Of a stretch of DNA of 64,000 nt, positions 47,701-56,238 are shown piece by piece. The notes beneath the pieces were generated by a model. It saw nothing but the letters and a program-made list of their open reading frames with translations. It was not told the DNA's origin and did not search any database. Source of the DNA: Toxotes chatareus (Eukaryota > Chordata > Actinopteri > Toxotidae); assembly GCA_016801885.1 (NCBI GenBank), contig CM028892.1, positions 10,858,114-10,922,113 on the forward strand, written 5' to 3'. Each line of letters starts with the position of its first letter. Position 1 is the stretch's first letter. The translations under genes were made by a program, and so were the position numbers.

Positions 47701-50700
47701 GGACCACACAGGGAGTATTTGAACGCACCGTGACTGAGGCAGGCCCTTCTTTCCCAGGTCCATTCGCACTCGCTCTCCAACGTGACGGTAGATCTCAACG
47801 AGGCAGTTCATGGCTCCGTCGCGCACCTACAGGTCAGACAACATACGAACACAAACTGTCAATCAAAGAGGCAGCACAAACCCTGTAGGTGTACAATTCA
47901 TTGAACTGCACTTCTTTTTTTTGTCTTTACATATTTCTTATATGATCACTGCGCCATAATGCTGTATTTTGTCTCTCTCCTGTTTTCCTTATTACACTTG
48001 TATTACTTCTGTTTCACTTGTTATTTGTTTTAAGCTGTCTGAGTTAAACAAAAACACTCAGAGCATCATAATTTACATTAAAACTGGAAAACTGTCTCCA
48101 GTAACCTTCCAAATGTTACTTCAACAAGCAGAAGAGCAGATTTTAAAAAATAAATAAATCGGACAGGTTCCTCCATTATTTTGGTGACGATGGTTCATAA
48201 TGTGCTTGAAGACCAGGGCTTCACTGCAGATATGTGAGTGTGTTTGGCTTCAGGAAGGGAAGTCCATGGGCACAGCTTCCTGTCCTCAGGAGGAAGTGTA
48301 ATTCTGGTGATGACAGACCTGTGCAGCCTATCACTCTGTGTTTGAGGGGAAAACGAGTTCAAACACAGAGCGGGGCAGGAAGTCGAGGGGTCTGGTGGTT
48401 AGAGAGGAGACTCCTCGACTAACGGCAGCTAAATGTTTTCTCTCCAATAAATATATTCGCTCACACAGTGAATGGAAAAGGAAGATTTAAAAAAAGAAAC
48501 AGGACACTGAGATTATGGTTTGTGGTCTGAGCTGTAATGTTTGTATTTGACCAGCAGAGGGCAGTCGAAGCCCAATAATACTGTTGTTGCACCCACTCAT
48601 GTACAGTACTTTTCACCAGAGCTTTTCCTAGTTTGGCCTTGGCCAAGGAGCTTTTATGAAAAGAAACCTTAATGTTTTAGACGCCAGTGAGCTTCCAGCT
48701 TTGTGTCAGTAGTTTAGTTTTGTCCCTTTCCTGTTTCCACACGTCAGTGAACCTGTGCTTAAAGCCATTTTTTCTCCCTTTGCTGTGGAAGAACTTGACC
48801 GGTCTGCACAGAGCCTTGATCTCAGCCCTCAACCTCAACACCTTTGGGATGAAGCGGAACAGAGACTGGGTGGTTGTGTCCACCTGGGAAGCAGCAGGTC
48901 GTACCTGACTTGTGGGATCTCCGAGGAGGTTACAGATGTGAGGAACTATTTTACTGAGCGTCAGACTCTGAGATCCAAACCTGAAATACAAGACACAAAG
49001 TCTGTTTGTTTGTACAAACAACTGGAATCTTATCTTAAATATCTTTCACTACTTCCTGTAGTGGGCAGAGTAGTTCTTATTCCTTTTAACCGTCATTAAC
49101 TCGTTTGCCTTCTCTTATAGCCACAAAATGCACAGACCTCTTTACTGGTCAGTACTTATCCATGACAATAAATCACTACAGCAACTACAACATCCAACAA
49201 TAACAGCTTTTATCAAAGGAAGACAGCTGTTACAAGTGTAAAACATGTTCAATTATATTACACACATAAGCTGTAAAACGTCATCTCCACTTACGCGTTT
49301 AAGGTTGAGATGAGACAGTTGCAGATTCCTTCTCTGGTCCTGTTGTTCTTATGTTTGAAGCCTCCCATCATTCGCTCCCACACATACTGAAAATACAGAA
49401 ATACACAAAGAAGAGCACATTTTTCCTTTCACTCAACATCTGAAAGGTGTGTGTGTGTCTGTGAGTGAAATCAGTGTATACAGACAAAACATAATAACAG
49501 TGACACAGAAAACAAAAGGTTTGAATGGATGTGCTGGTGTGCACCTGTGGGTTAGCAGCCTGGTCCATGATTTTCAGGAGAAGAGCTTGGTCCTGTTCCC
49601 GAACTTGGTCCTTAGCATCTCCTAATCGGTCTATCAGGCTTGGGAGAACTGAGCAGACACAGAAAACAGAATTTCCAAAAAAGAAGGCGAAAAAAAAAAA
49701 AAAAACCCACACACACAAGAAAATAAAAACAAGATGAAAAAAACACATGAAATACACATAAAAAAAAGTGCATCACCTGTGTACAAGTCATATTTTTATT
49801 TTGTGCAGAACTCACAAGTAAATAAAAGTAGAAGCAAAAGTATATATAACTACAGAAATGATTAACTATGTACACAGCTATAAATGAAATTCACTTCATT
49901 TCATTGTATTTTCTTTAAAATGTGAAGCAGCTCACCAGTTCCAACCTGAGTCCTGAATCTCTCCTGCAGTCTGCTGACCAGAGCCGACAGAATATCCATC
50001 CCCAGCAAAACCACCTGCGACACAAAATCCAACAGTAAAACAACAAACATCACAACACACTGAAAAAATCAGTCAGAATCACTTAACAACAAAGACAGAA
50101 AAGATCCAGAACAACTACAGAATGAGATCAGCAAAAAAAAAGCAATGGATGTGAATCTGGGCAGCAAAGGATTATGGGTAATCTGAGCAAACTAAGAGTT
50201 TTCACTTTAAAAACCACAGAGGCATCAAAATAAATGTGTGTTTGAGGCATAAATCGAAAACACAATCATGTAACCTCTCAGTATCTGAGCTAAAAGCAGG
50301 ACCTGAAACACAACCATGACTGAGGACAGTGTTCACACTTTACAGCAGCACTCCAGCGACACGCTCGCTAACTTTCCTTGTCATGGGGTGGTACGGGAAA
50401 CTCAATGAACGCATAGTGAGAGTTCCCCTGCTAACACCATATCAACACATACGCACCACCCGGGCTTCCTGTTCGGGCTCTGGTGCAATTTTTGGAAACT
50501 CTCTTTGACTGTGAGAGACGCCGCATGTCAAACAAAGAACCAACACACATTTTCTCTGGCCCCACCTGCTGGACCATCAGAGGCATTACACCTACACTGC
50601 CTCCTACTTACTGATCTGATACCAAATGACACCAGGGCCAGGATCTCTGATATCAATACATTTAATTAAGAGCAGCTAATGCACCATCATGCTAGGGAGA

Positions 50701-52225
50701 GAAATAAGTCAGGGTCTGTGAGCTGCTTAGATTAAATGAATTGAAAGCAATTTTGATAATCAGCTCACAATCAGCAGTATCAAACGTCCCCTGGTTCCAG
50801 CTTTTAAAATGTGAGGATCTGCTGCTTTTCTCTGTTTTATGTCAAAGTAAACTGAATCTGTTTAAACTGACGTTTGACAGATCAAACGCTGAATCATCAA
50901 TAATGAAAATAAACAGTTGTTAATCGCAGCCCTCATGAGCAGGATGTGCTGAGCGGTGTATGGGGAATTCACTGCCATGTTTATTCCATCCTAAAAGGTG
51001 AGTAAACAAGGTTCAGACGGTTCAGCCCCTGACATTAAACTGTGTGTATTTATCACTGGTTGGACAGTCTTTTAATTAATGTGACAGCTGGAGAGTTTGC
51101 TCACCGCTCTCCAATCAATTAACAAGACCCATTAGACTAACAGCACATGAAGCAGCTCTCCATCATTCACCCACAAAACAGCGTTTTACTACCACCAACA
51201 ACACATACGCGTTACAGCACGCAGGCAAGCAAGCGGCTGATTTCCACATACTGAAACACAGAATCTATAAAACTCGCTCCTCCCCAGCGCTGGCTCGGTC
51301 ACTGAGGGAGGGAAACTGGGCTAATGGTGCTGGTAAAATAAGCTCACAGCCACCGACGCTGGGAGCCTCGTCCCCATTTCGGCCCCACAGATTATCACTG
51401 AGACCAGAGGAGGCTGCGTTTCCAGGACAGCAGGGGAAGCAGCAGTGTGATTGGTTGTGTGGTTGTGTGTGTGTGCGAGCGCACAAGTGTCTACAGCTGC
51501 TAAGTCAGTGTGCAGTTTTGATGACAGGGTCAGCTCCTCTCAGTCTCATCTACTTCATTTGTGTATGAAAAAAAAAAACACTTCAGACCAAATTCCATTG
51601 ACAAGTATGACATTTTAGTGATGGCATAGTCTGGCATTTCCCAAGCAGATATTTTATTTGTTATTGTGATTATCTAATGTTGCCAATAAAAATTAAAGTG
51701 AAAAAATAAAGCCCATTAAGTCATTTTTAACAGGCACCACTGAGTAAGGCGGTACTACTCTGCTTACACTAGACAAGTTAGAAAAGAAAGAAGACTGAGC
51801 TGGATTTCTCCTCCCCCACTGTATACGTTAGTTTGAAACCACCGCATTAAAACACATATAAAGTGAGATCTTTATAATCACACCGAACCGCAGCAGCTCT
51901 GTGTTACTGTGCAGGAGTACACTTCTGTGATCTCCATGTATTGATTAATCAGCAGCGACCGCATAAATTACACGCGATTGTACATGGATGGCATTCAAAT
52001 CACGCACCACGGAAACTAGAGCAACAGGAACCTGCGATAAACAGTGGACGTGCTGTATGTTATCCTGAGTGGAAAAAATGTCCTCTCAGGCAGTGAAGCG
52101 CTCCCTGAGGACAGTTTGTCCCTGAGACCCGCAGGAATCAGTGTCAAGTGGCTTAACACTAAGTACCTCCTGCAGTGAATCCTATCATCCAGACTGGTGG
52201 TTTGATGGCTACTACAGCTCTCCCA

Positions 52226-52262
<37 letters not shown>

Positions 52263-52948
52263 CCCTTATGACTCAGTATTTAACAGCAGATGACCAAAAT
52301 GTCTATATAACTATGTAGTTTTGTATACTTTATTTTAATAAAGTCTAAAAAGTACAAATATAAACAAAAATGTATAATAAATTTATACAATTATTCATTT
52401 GATTGAAGCTACAGTTGCAGCAGTTTTTTTAAACAAATGGATCACTGATCAATCAATTATCATGAAAAATGAAAAAAATCATAAAACTGCCCTCTGCTCA
52501 GGGCATGCTGAAGGGGACTCTACACAAACTGTAACCCCAAATATGAACGGCCCAGTACAACTGAAATCCTCATGTACTGTAGCTGTAGCTGTAACGCAAC
52601 AGCTGAGAGTGAAGTGCTTTGTTCAAGAGCATCTCTACAGATATTTTTAAAATGATGGTGAGAGGTGGAGAGAGTTCAGTTTTTCCACCTCTCCTTCAGT
52701 TACAAGCATCTCCAGCTTTCTCTCTTACATCAACCACCTGTCCTCACCTTGAAGTTGCTGGAGTTGACCCAGGAGCTGGCCACCGAGTCCACCATTCTGT
52801 CCAGCGTCGTCTGGTCTTGCTCCAGCCCGGGGGACTTCTCCTCATTCAGGATGACCTCTATGATCTCCTGGCCCACCTGGAGCCTCTTCCCCAGGTCCTT
52901 CTGCATCACCTGTTCCAGCAAATACTCCATGCCCACCTCCTCCTCCAT
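24690..52948 (-). CDS. clasp1: CLASP1, CLIP-associating microtubule plus-end protein (complete, 42 coding exons)
   Basis: Start codon at 52946-52948 and stop TAA at 24690-24692. The 42 exons placed by splice consensus total 4899 nt, and every junction phase is consistent, giving 1632 aa with all cassettes included; human CLASP1 is about 1538 aa. CLASP1 binds EB proteins and CLIPs, promotes microtubule rescue, and acts at plus ends, kinetochores, Golgi and cell cortex. Domain order: TOG1 (residues about 1-240), linker, TOG2 (about 288-508), basic Ser/Arg-rich SxIP region (about 640-805), TOG3 (about 850-1163), Ser/Pro linker, and C-terminal CLIP-interacting TOG-like domain (about 1380-1605). 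The C-terminus with a SNSSSSSD run, and the nested U4atac gene, identify CLASP1 rather than CLASP2. All donors read are GT; no U12-type ATATCC or GTATCC donor was seen. Details are in the block entries. Confidence 0.96.
26980..29202 (-). CDS. clasp1: clasp1 exons 33-35: Ser/Pro linker with WGWSADGL cassette
   Basis: Exons 29096-29202 (SPLTSPTNCSHGGLSP), 28313-28435 and 26980-27127 (MLEYDSENLNSEEIYSSLRG, FSFRSQEDLMEPLRR). The middle exon is 123 nt and phase 2-2. It encodes SRLWGWSADGLSKFPPPP to LKALRRAYSP, the counterpart of a human CLASP1 insert variably included before the MLDYD segment. Its left edge (acceptor GGTGGCAG) was chosen because it restores LSPSRLWGW exactly. Confidence 0.88.
27128..28312 (-). 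other. clasp1: clasp1 intron 34
   Basis: A 1.2 kb intron with no exon or RNA gene recognised. A G-rich and GGA-rich stretch at 28270-28310 directly follows the exon 34 donor on the minus strand (C/T-rich in the RNA). Confidence 0.7.
29459..29478. repeat. (TG)n microsatellite at the clasp1 exon 32 donor
   Basis: On the transcribed strand it is (CA)n starting right after GTAA of the donor. Confidence 0.9.
29482..32225 (-). CDS. clasp1: clasp1 exons 26-30 and 32: TOG3 domain
   Basis: Exons 31978-32225, 31787-31850, 31532-31534 (3-nt microexon, listed separately), 31125-31288, 30805-31027 and 29482-29634; exon 31 (30526-30621) is a cassette listed separately. Motifs: RRRFESPGMHSDDDANSDAS, NWSERKEGLLGLQNLLKSQR, VELKRLCEIFTRMFADPHSK, VFSMFLETLVDFIILHRDDL, QQFNILMRFIVDQTQTPNLK and FELNTPEFTMLLGALPKTFQ. 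Lengths and phases agree throughout. TOG3 is reported to promote rescue. Confidence 0.95.
29635..30525 (-). other. clasp1: clasp1 intron 31
   Basis: A (CA)n run at 29656-29674 lies next to the exon 32 acceptor. Nothing else is recognised. Confidence 0.7.
29650..29675. repeat. (CA)n microsatellite at the clasp1 exon 32 acceptor
   Basis: On the transcribed strand it is (TG)n about 20 nt before the CAG acceptor. Confidence 0.9.
30526..30621 (-). CDS. clasp1: clasp1 exon 31: 96-nt cassette exon inside TOG3
   Basis: Flanked by TCCCAG and by CAG/GTAGAC, phase 0-0, no stop. It would insert 32 residues (TLHNWAGEDFSGRPSTVASL and 12 more) between DVRK and AAQVVL. The canonical human protein lacks an insert here, so this is probably alternative. 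It has a coding-like composition, but transcript support is needed. Confidence 0.6.
31532..31534 (-). CDS. clasp1: clasp1 exon 28: candidate 3-nt microexon (Arg)
   Basis: On the minus strand the context is CACCAG/AGA/GTAAGTG, with a CTCTAAC branch-point-like string just upstream. Exon 27 ends PHSK in phase 0 and exon 29 begins VFSM in phase 0, whereas CLASP proteins I recall read HGKRVFSM or HSKRVFSM. The single Arg codon AGA supplies exactly the missing residue. Confidence 0.65.
32618..32860 (-). CDS. clasp1: clasp1 exons 24-25, including a 24-nt microexon
   Basis: Exon 24 is 32763-32860 (DRLSHQARISASVNAMRILN to AAVADAL). Exon 25 is only 24 nt, 32618-32641, phase 0-0, flanked by AAATTTCAG and GTACAA, and encodes LLGDSRSK. 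Human CLASPs have the same LLGDSRSK/LLGDIRTK stretch, variably included, before KKPVRRR. Confidence 0.9.
32861..34059 (-). other. clasp1: clasp1 intron 23
   Basis: A 1.2 kb AT-rich intron. A near-CTCF string GCCCCCTGCAGG lies near 33704. Nothing else is recognised. Confidence 0.7.
34060..35661 (-). CDS. clasp1: clasp1 exons 20-23: basic Ser/Arg region with EB-binding motif
   Basis: Exons 35566-35661, 35213-35413, 34576-34680, 34060-34116, all phase 1-1. They encode RGRSRGKVVSQSQ, GSRSGSPGRLL, SQGCSRETSPTRSG, RSRIPRPSMSQGCSRETSRE (SxIP motif plus GSK3-type Ser ladder) and TRRHSRSTSALSSAECYS. GSK3 phosphorylation of this region regulates plus-end tracking in mammals. The last exon (57 nt) is a cassette: skipping it gives the PL-DR junction known from CLASP1, while including it resembles the RHHSRSTGAL insert of CLASP2. 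Confidence 0.92.
35662..36888 (-). other. clasp1: clasp1 intron 19
   Basis: A 1.2 kb intron whose first bases after the exon 19 donor are a (TG)n run on the minus strand (36861-36881). No other exon is recognised. Confidence 0.7.
36860..36881. repeat. (CA)n microsatellite at the microexon 19 donor
   Basis: On the transcribed strand it is (TG)n directly after GTAAGC. Confidence 0.9.
36889..36915 (-). CDS. clasp1: clasp1 exon 19: 27-nt cassette microexon
   Basis: Flanked by CTGTCAG and by GTAAGCTG on the minus strand, phase 1-1. It turns ASLG/GRVRTRR into ASL-DGSWSVNAD-GRVRTRR. Human CLASPs carry a similar short DGTTTKAE insert at exactly this site in some isoforms, as I recall. A (TG)n run begins about 8 nt after the exon. 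Confidence 0.8.
37312..38428 (-). CDS. clasp1: clasp1 exons 16-18: post-TOG2 linker
   Basis: Exons 38261-38428, 37619-37665, 37312-37503. They encode CYWGFHGHFSREAEQLFQ, SDRSSSSSQESLN, RPLSVKSTAGSSAAR and SLQRSRSDVDVNAAA up to ALPPGSYASLG. Low-complexity Ser/Ala-rich content is normal for this CLASP region. Exon 18 is 192 nt and phase 1-1, so it too could be skipped in frame. Confidence 0.94.
38588..40744 (-). CDS. clasp1: clasp1 exons 9-15: TOG2 domain
   Basis: Exons 40668-40744, 40462-40554, 40229-40374, 39969-40104, 39460-39530, 39287-39346, 38588-38665. They encode AVDEEDFIQAFEDVPTVQ, then TOG2 HEAT repeats: KIRDVLSDDKRDWELRV, LSAKDLRSQVVREACITLG, MPTLLNLVPNSAKVMATSG, HTHFPRLIPIITSNCTSKS, RRCYEFLDLLLQEWQTSS and IKKGIHDADAEARSVARK. 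TOG2 is the domain reported to suppress catastrophe. No break or odd residue is seen. Confidence 0.95.
40894..41034 (-). CDS. clasp1: clasp1 exon 8: TOG1-TOG2 linker
   Basis: 141 bp, phase 1-1, flanked by CTCCAG and GTCAGA. It encodes DKNFEDDDSVDGGRSTSSSK and a basic Ser-rich tail. This is the conserved acidic DSVDG linker of CLASPs. In mammalian CLASP2, shorter isoforms start from alternative first exons just upstream of this point. Confidence 0.93.
41035..47262 (-). other. clasp1: clasp1 intron 7 (6.2 kb)
   Basis: The largest intron. It contains a mixed CA/TA microsatellite at 41488-41546, a GC- and GGA-rich block at 42700-43400, an AATAAAG-type repeat tail near 44916-44940 followed by ATT-rich sequence, a minus-strand donor-bearing candidate alternative first exon near 45459-45540, and an A(16) tract near 47120. 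Mammalian CLASP2 initiates short isoforms at the corresponding place, but no equivalent coding first exon was recognised here. Confidence 0.6.
41488..41546. repeat. mixed CA/TA microsatellite
   Basis: Alternating ACAC and ATAT steps over about 60 bp in clasp1 intron 7. Confidence 0.9.
47263..52948 (-). CDS. clasp1: clasp1 exons 1-7: TOG1 domain
   Basis: Exons, in transcript order: 52748-52948 (starts MEEEVGMEYLLEQVMQKDLG), 49936-50014, 49545-49648, 49295-49386, 48905-48980, 47729-47826, 47263-47333. Together they encode HEAT repeats of TOG1, with motifs such as GKRLQVGQE, VLLGMDILSALVSRLQ, LIDRLGDAKDQVREQDQ, TLSKIVPHICNLLGDPTSQ and LNVIFSKFDEVQRSGNM. The start is the first ATG in frame with the conserved N-terminus; the protein opens directly into the LQVGQE repeat, as in other CLASPs. 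Phases run 0,1,0,2,0,2,1 and each length fits the codon count. Confidence 0.95.
47827..48904 (-). other. clasp1: clasp1 intron 5
   Basis: A 1.1 kb intron carrying the CTCF-type motif at 48551-48564 and an inverted TTGGCCTTGGCCAAGG near 48633. Nothing else is recognised. Confidence 0.7.
48551..48564 (+). promoter_or_regulatory. CTCF-type motif in clasp1 intron 5
   Basis: Reads CCAGCAGAGGGCAG, an exact fit to CCASYAGRKGGCRS, in the intron between clasp1 exons 5 and 6. A chance match is possible at this information content. Confidence 0.4.
50165..50186. promoter_or_regulatory. ZNF143/Staf-like distal element of the U4atac gene
   Basis: The string GGATTATGGGTAAT (reverse ATTACCCATAATCC) resembles the ZNF143 core TCCCATAATGC. 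It lies about 190 bp upstream of the RNA start, where snRNA distal elements normally sit. Confidence 0.45.
50312..50331 (+). promoter_or_regulatory. proximal sequence element (PSE) of the U4atac gene
   Basis: AACCATGACTGAGGACAGTG matches the vertebrate snRNA PSE pattern CACCNTNACN4AAAAGNG at most fixed positions. It occupies about -58 to -39 from the predicted start, the standard SNAPc-binding spacing. No TATA box follows, as expected for RNA polymerase II snRNA genes. Confidence 0.6.
50370..50498 (+). ncRNA. RNU4ATAC: U4atac small nuclear RNA
   Basis: U4atac pairs with U6atac in the minor (U12-type) spliceosome and keeps it inactive until activation. About 129 nt here against about 130 in human. 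Features seen: a 5' region AACTTTCCTTGTCATGGGG complementary to the U6atac stem II strand; a 5' stem-loop at 395-427 (of 50 kb) closed by GGGAA and TTCCC around the conserved k-turn core CAATGAACGCATAGTGAG, which binds 15.5K and PRPF31; stem I strand CTGCTAAC at 50428-50435; a 3' stem GCACCA (50453-50458) with TGGTGC (50481-50486), with an inner CCCG/CGGG pairing; and the Sm site AATTTTTGG at 50487-50495. The gene is antisense within clasp1 intron 1, the same nesting as human RNU4ATAC in CLASP1. Ends are set by analogy to human. Confidence 0.93.
52229..52258. repeat. (CA)n microsatellite
   Basis: An uninterrupted CA run of about 15 units in clasp1 intron 1. Confidence 0.9.
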
Positions 52949-53492
52949 GGCTACTGCTGGAATCAAAGCAGACTTCCAGCTGGCCTTTCTCCTCACGTTT
53001 GGTCCACCAAAACCCTTCCAGTTGCCAGACCCGTTTAAACACTGGTTATTGCCCTTAAGAGGCAGCTAAGGGTGAAATGAGCACCATCATATGCCGCGGT
53101 GGGGGGCTGAACTGGACACTGCACTTCATTGTTCTGTGCGGCTTTGCTGTAACGAAATTCCACAAGCAAAAGGCAACAAATAGGGCGAAGTTTAGCCTAC
53201 TTCACCTGAGACTTTACGGTTAAACTGAGGATATGTGGCTATAAGAAACCCGTCCTGATAACATGTAGCTCGGGATTACAGACAGTAGTGCTGCTGTAAG
53301 TGTAGTACAGTGGCTTAACTGCGTTTATAAAGGTGAACGTTAAATGTCAAAACAGTTCATGTAGATGTTAGCTTCTCCTGCTAGCTCGCTACTAGCCAGC
53401 TTATATCCAAATTCCAGTCGAGTTAGTATCCGCTAAGCGAAAGTTAGCTAGTTAAGTTACCAACCACCCCGGGTGCCTTTAATGCCACTTAC

Positions 53493-53650
53493 CTGCGCTT
53501 GGCGGGTTAATTAATGAGTTAATGTTCCAGTGGCCGGTTATAGATTCACTCACCGGATGGACTGAATCGTTCCCAGAAAAAAGTCAAAAGTGGCGATGCT
53601 GCCTCCACCGTTACTCCACATCACAGCCCGCCCGGTGTTCAGTCGCTGCT
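53493..53650 (-). promoter_or_regulatory. clasp1: clasp1 promoter-proximal 5' non-coding exon (candidate)
   Basis: Two strong minus-strand donors, CCATCCG/GTGAGTGAA (exon edge 53554) and GCGCAG/GTAAGTGGC (exon edge 53493), lie upstream of the coding start. Upstream of the coding exon an acceptor-like TTTGATTCCAG sits at 52957-52967. The transcription start would lie near 53.6-53.7 kb. No TATA box is obvious. Confidence 0.4.
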
Positions 53651-53659
53651 GGTACTTTA

Positions 53660-54356
53660 AACTAGTTGGTGTTAAATTCTGAAGCCATGCCAGTGTCTGC
53701 CATCCTCAGCTCATTAATCGCTGATCGTTCATTGTAACAGAAGGCGACAAAATGATTATTTGCCACAGTAAATCACCGCATGTCCCATGACAGGCGCCGT
53801 AGAGCCTGCAGTGAGGGGAGCCACAGAACGGCGACACCTGTCGGCTGGAGTGAGCAACAACACCTGCCGCTGAAGGACCAGGAGGCGGGAGGATGGATGG
53901 ATGACGGATGGACGGCATCCATAGAGCAAATTAATTGGCGATAATTCTGATAATTAAGTTATTTTATTTACTTATTCACTGTTTTCTGACCAAATCAATC
54001 AGTTGTTAAAGAAAATGATTCTCAGAAATAGGTCTGCAATGATTATTGATGATGATTGATGGACAGAAAATGAAATATATTGAAATATTTTCATAGTCAA
54101 ATTATTCTTTTAGTTTGGATTATTACTTTTTTACCAAATATCTTTGGCTTTCGGGGCTTTTTGGGGCCCTTGGGTTCTGGGGACTCTGAGCAGGTGCCCA
54201 CTTTGCTCAGTTAGTATTTCTGCCTTGGATGGACAGTGAGTGGGTGGGCCCCTTGTCAGCTGCAGGTGCCACCTTTCCACATTCAGAGTGTACGTATCGG
54301 TGTCAAGAGGTCTCATTTTCATTTCTGGAGCAGGTCATGTCCTGCCTGGCTCAGGG
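53660..54356. other. intergenic region between head-to-head clasp1 and pde9-type gene
   Basis: About 0.7 kb separates the predicted clasp1 5' end from the start codon of the phosphodiesterase gene. It contains an inverted CCAAT (ATTGG) near 53933 and no TATA box in either direction. It probably includes the 5'UTR of the + strand gene. Confidence 0.5.
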
Positions 54357-56238
54357 ATGACAACAAAAATAATTTATTTCATGGTTAACGGGAGGCTGGA
54401 GCAGGCAGAGTTTGGAGCTGACTGCTCTGCTGCAGATGTCAAAGGTAAGAGACGGGGCCTGTAGTTTGAGACAACAGCTGATTTTATGTGCATTATCAAA
54501 ACTGTGACAGCTATTATTTCATTTATACATTCAGTTTAATCACAGTGGTCAGAAAAGGAATAATATGTGCTGCACAGCACGAATGAAATGTCAGTTTTTT
54601 GATCATTTCATGGTCACAAATGTTCCTGTGGCTTCTCTGTAAGGACCTGACCTCCATGTGGCTTTGACAGGTCCTCATGTTAAAGCGCTTTGTCCTGTTT
54701 GCTCATGTCAATGGGAGACAGAAATGGATCCTTGTCTGGGGCTCTTGACCTTTAAAAAAAATGGAGTGATCCTAAGATTTTATACTGAATTTGAAATGTA
54801 GGGCCTCTGCTCTGTGATTACATCTAAATACAGTATTTACTACGCAATGTCACTTCACAGGACCTTGAACTTTAAATGCACCACGTTTTAAATGATTTCC
54901 GCTCATGAACTTGATCTGATGTGTTCGGAAATTGAACCTGAATCCTCCTGTAAACAGTTCAGACAGCAAACATCAGGGATGTGTTTTCATGGTGGTTTTC
55001 TTGGGATGTATACATCTTTTTCAGTAACTAGTCCCATGGTAATCTCAGCTGATACCAAAAGATAACATCAAAATGGCCATTCACTTTTTTGGCAACTCAC
55101 TCATCTGTGAGTTATTTGAGTATTTGTCTCATAATCCTGAACGTCCCTGATCTGTTCTGAACTGTCTGTCTGACAGATCTGTTTCGGGCAGCGGCGGAGG
55201 CGGGGCCTCACCACATCCTGAAGATGTACAACTCTAACGGCAGCGTGGTGAACATCTCCCCCCGGCTGGAGGCCAACAGCAAGGAATCATACTACCGACT
55301 GGAGGTGGTGGCGTCAGACCTGCAGAGTGAGCGGCCTCCTGTTGTTTCCATAATCTGACGTGTCAAACAGACACCGGCTCATCTGCAAACTGCCACAAAG
55401 TCAGATCTGTTCAGTTCTGTGTCTTTCTGCAGGTGTGGCGATGCCACCAGAGCTGGACAACATGGAATACAGGTAAGCGCATCCTGAAAGCCGATTCTCT
55501 GAAGTGTCTGGGCGCAAAGGACTCACTGCTGTTTCCTGCCTCCACCTTCAGGTTGAATCATCTGGAGAGCAAAGTTGCTGAAGACATGGGAAAGACTCCG
55601 GGCGTCATCTGTGAGCTGAAGAGCCACGTGGAGTCTTTTAAGAGGAAGCTTGAGGTTTTTCAATCATACAGATCTTTAATCCTATTACGTTATGGCTTCA
55701 CTTTGGTTTGTTAAGAATCTGACTTGCACTTTTCACTGTTAACTGAACATGAAAAGTTTTCCAGTTAAATGTTCTCCCCTGTCAGAGTGTGGAGCACCTG
55801 AGCTGGATGGGTCTGTTCAAGAACGATGGCGACGAGCAGCTCTCCAAGTTCTCCCCGAAACCCAGAACGCCTCAGCTGAGCGTGCAGGAGGAACGCCAGC
55901 AAGTCCGCAGGACGTTCCTCAACATGAGGTGACCTCGTCGTCTGGGTTCACTGCTGATTCATATCAGCTTAGATAAGATTTTAACCTGATTTTTATGGAG
56001 CACGATGGATTATTTCATATCAAACAAACAAAATAAAATGACAAATTACAGCTTTTTTTTTTTTTTTATAAATCTATAAAAAGTGTTATAAGCTGAGAAA
56101 GGTTTTGAGGACTGAAAAGTCCAGGACCAGTGTGTGGAACTAGTCCCATATCAGAGATTTGTATTTTCTCTGTTGTAGCTCGCTGCAGGTGACAGAGGAA
56201 GTGCGAGAGCATCTGAAAACTCCCATTTTTGACAACTG
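54357..56238 (+). CDS. pde9a: pde9-type gene exons 1-6: regulatory N-terminus
   Basis: Encodes residues about 1-195: GRLEQAEFGADCSAADVKDL, SNGSVVNISPRLEANSKESY, a helical segment LNHLESKVAEDMGKTPG to VESFKRKLE that could form the dimerising coiled coil seen in PDE9A, HLSWMGLFKNDGDEQLSKF, and VREHLKTPIFDNW leading into the catalytic domain. There is no membrane segment or signal peptide. Confidence 0.88.

Larger units (their letters stand above)
50015..52747 (-). other. clasp1: clasp1 intron 1, host of the U4atac gene
   Basis: A 2.7 kb intron. It hosts the U4atac snRNA gene on the opposite strand (50370-50498) and a (CA)n microsatellite at 52229-52258. A near-CTCF string lies at 50561-50575. 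Confidence 0.85.

Noticed and set aside
24690..52948. Searched clasp1 for U12-type introns, which would tie the host gene to its nested U4atac
   Set aside because: All donors placed are ordinary GT sites without the ATATCC or GTATCC signature, so no functional link through splicing is supported.
24773..52948. Possibility that the gene is CLASP2 rather than CLASP1
   Set aside because: The Ser-run C-terminus, LSPSRLWGWSADGL exon and nested U4atac gene all point to CLASP1; only the 57-nt cassette resembles CLASP2, and it is probably ancestral to both.
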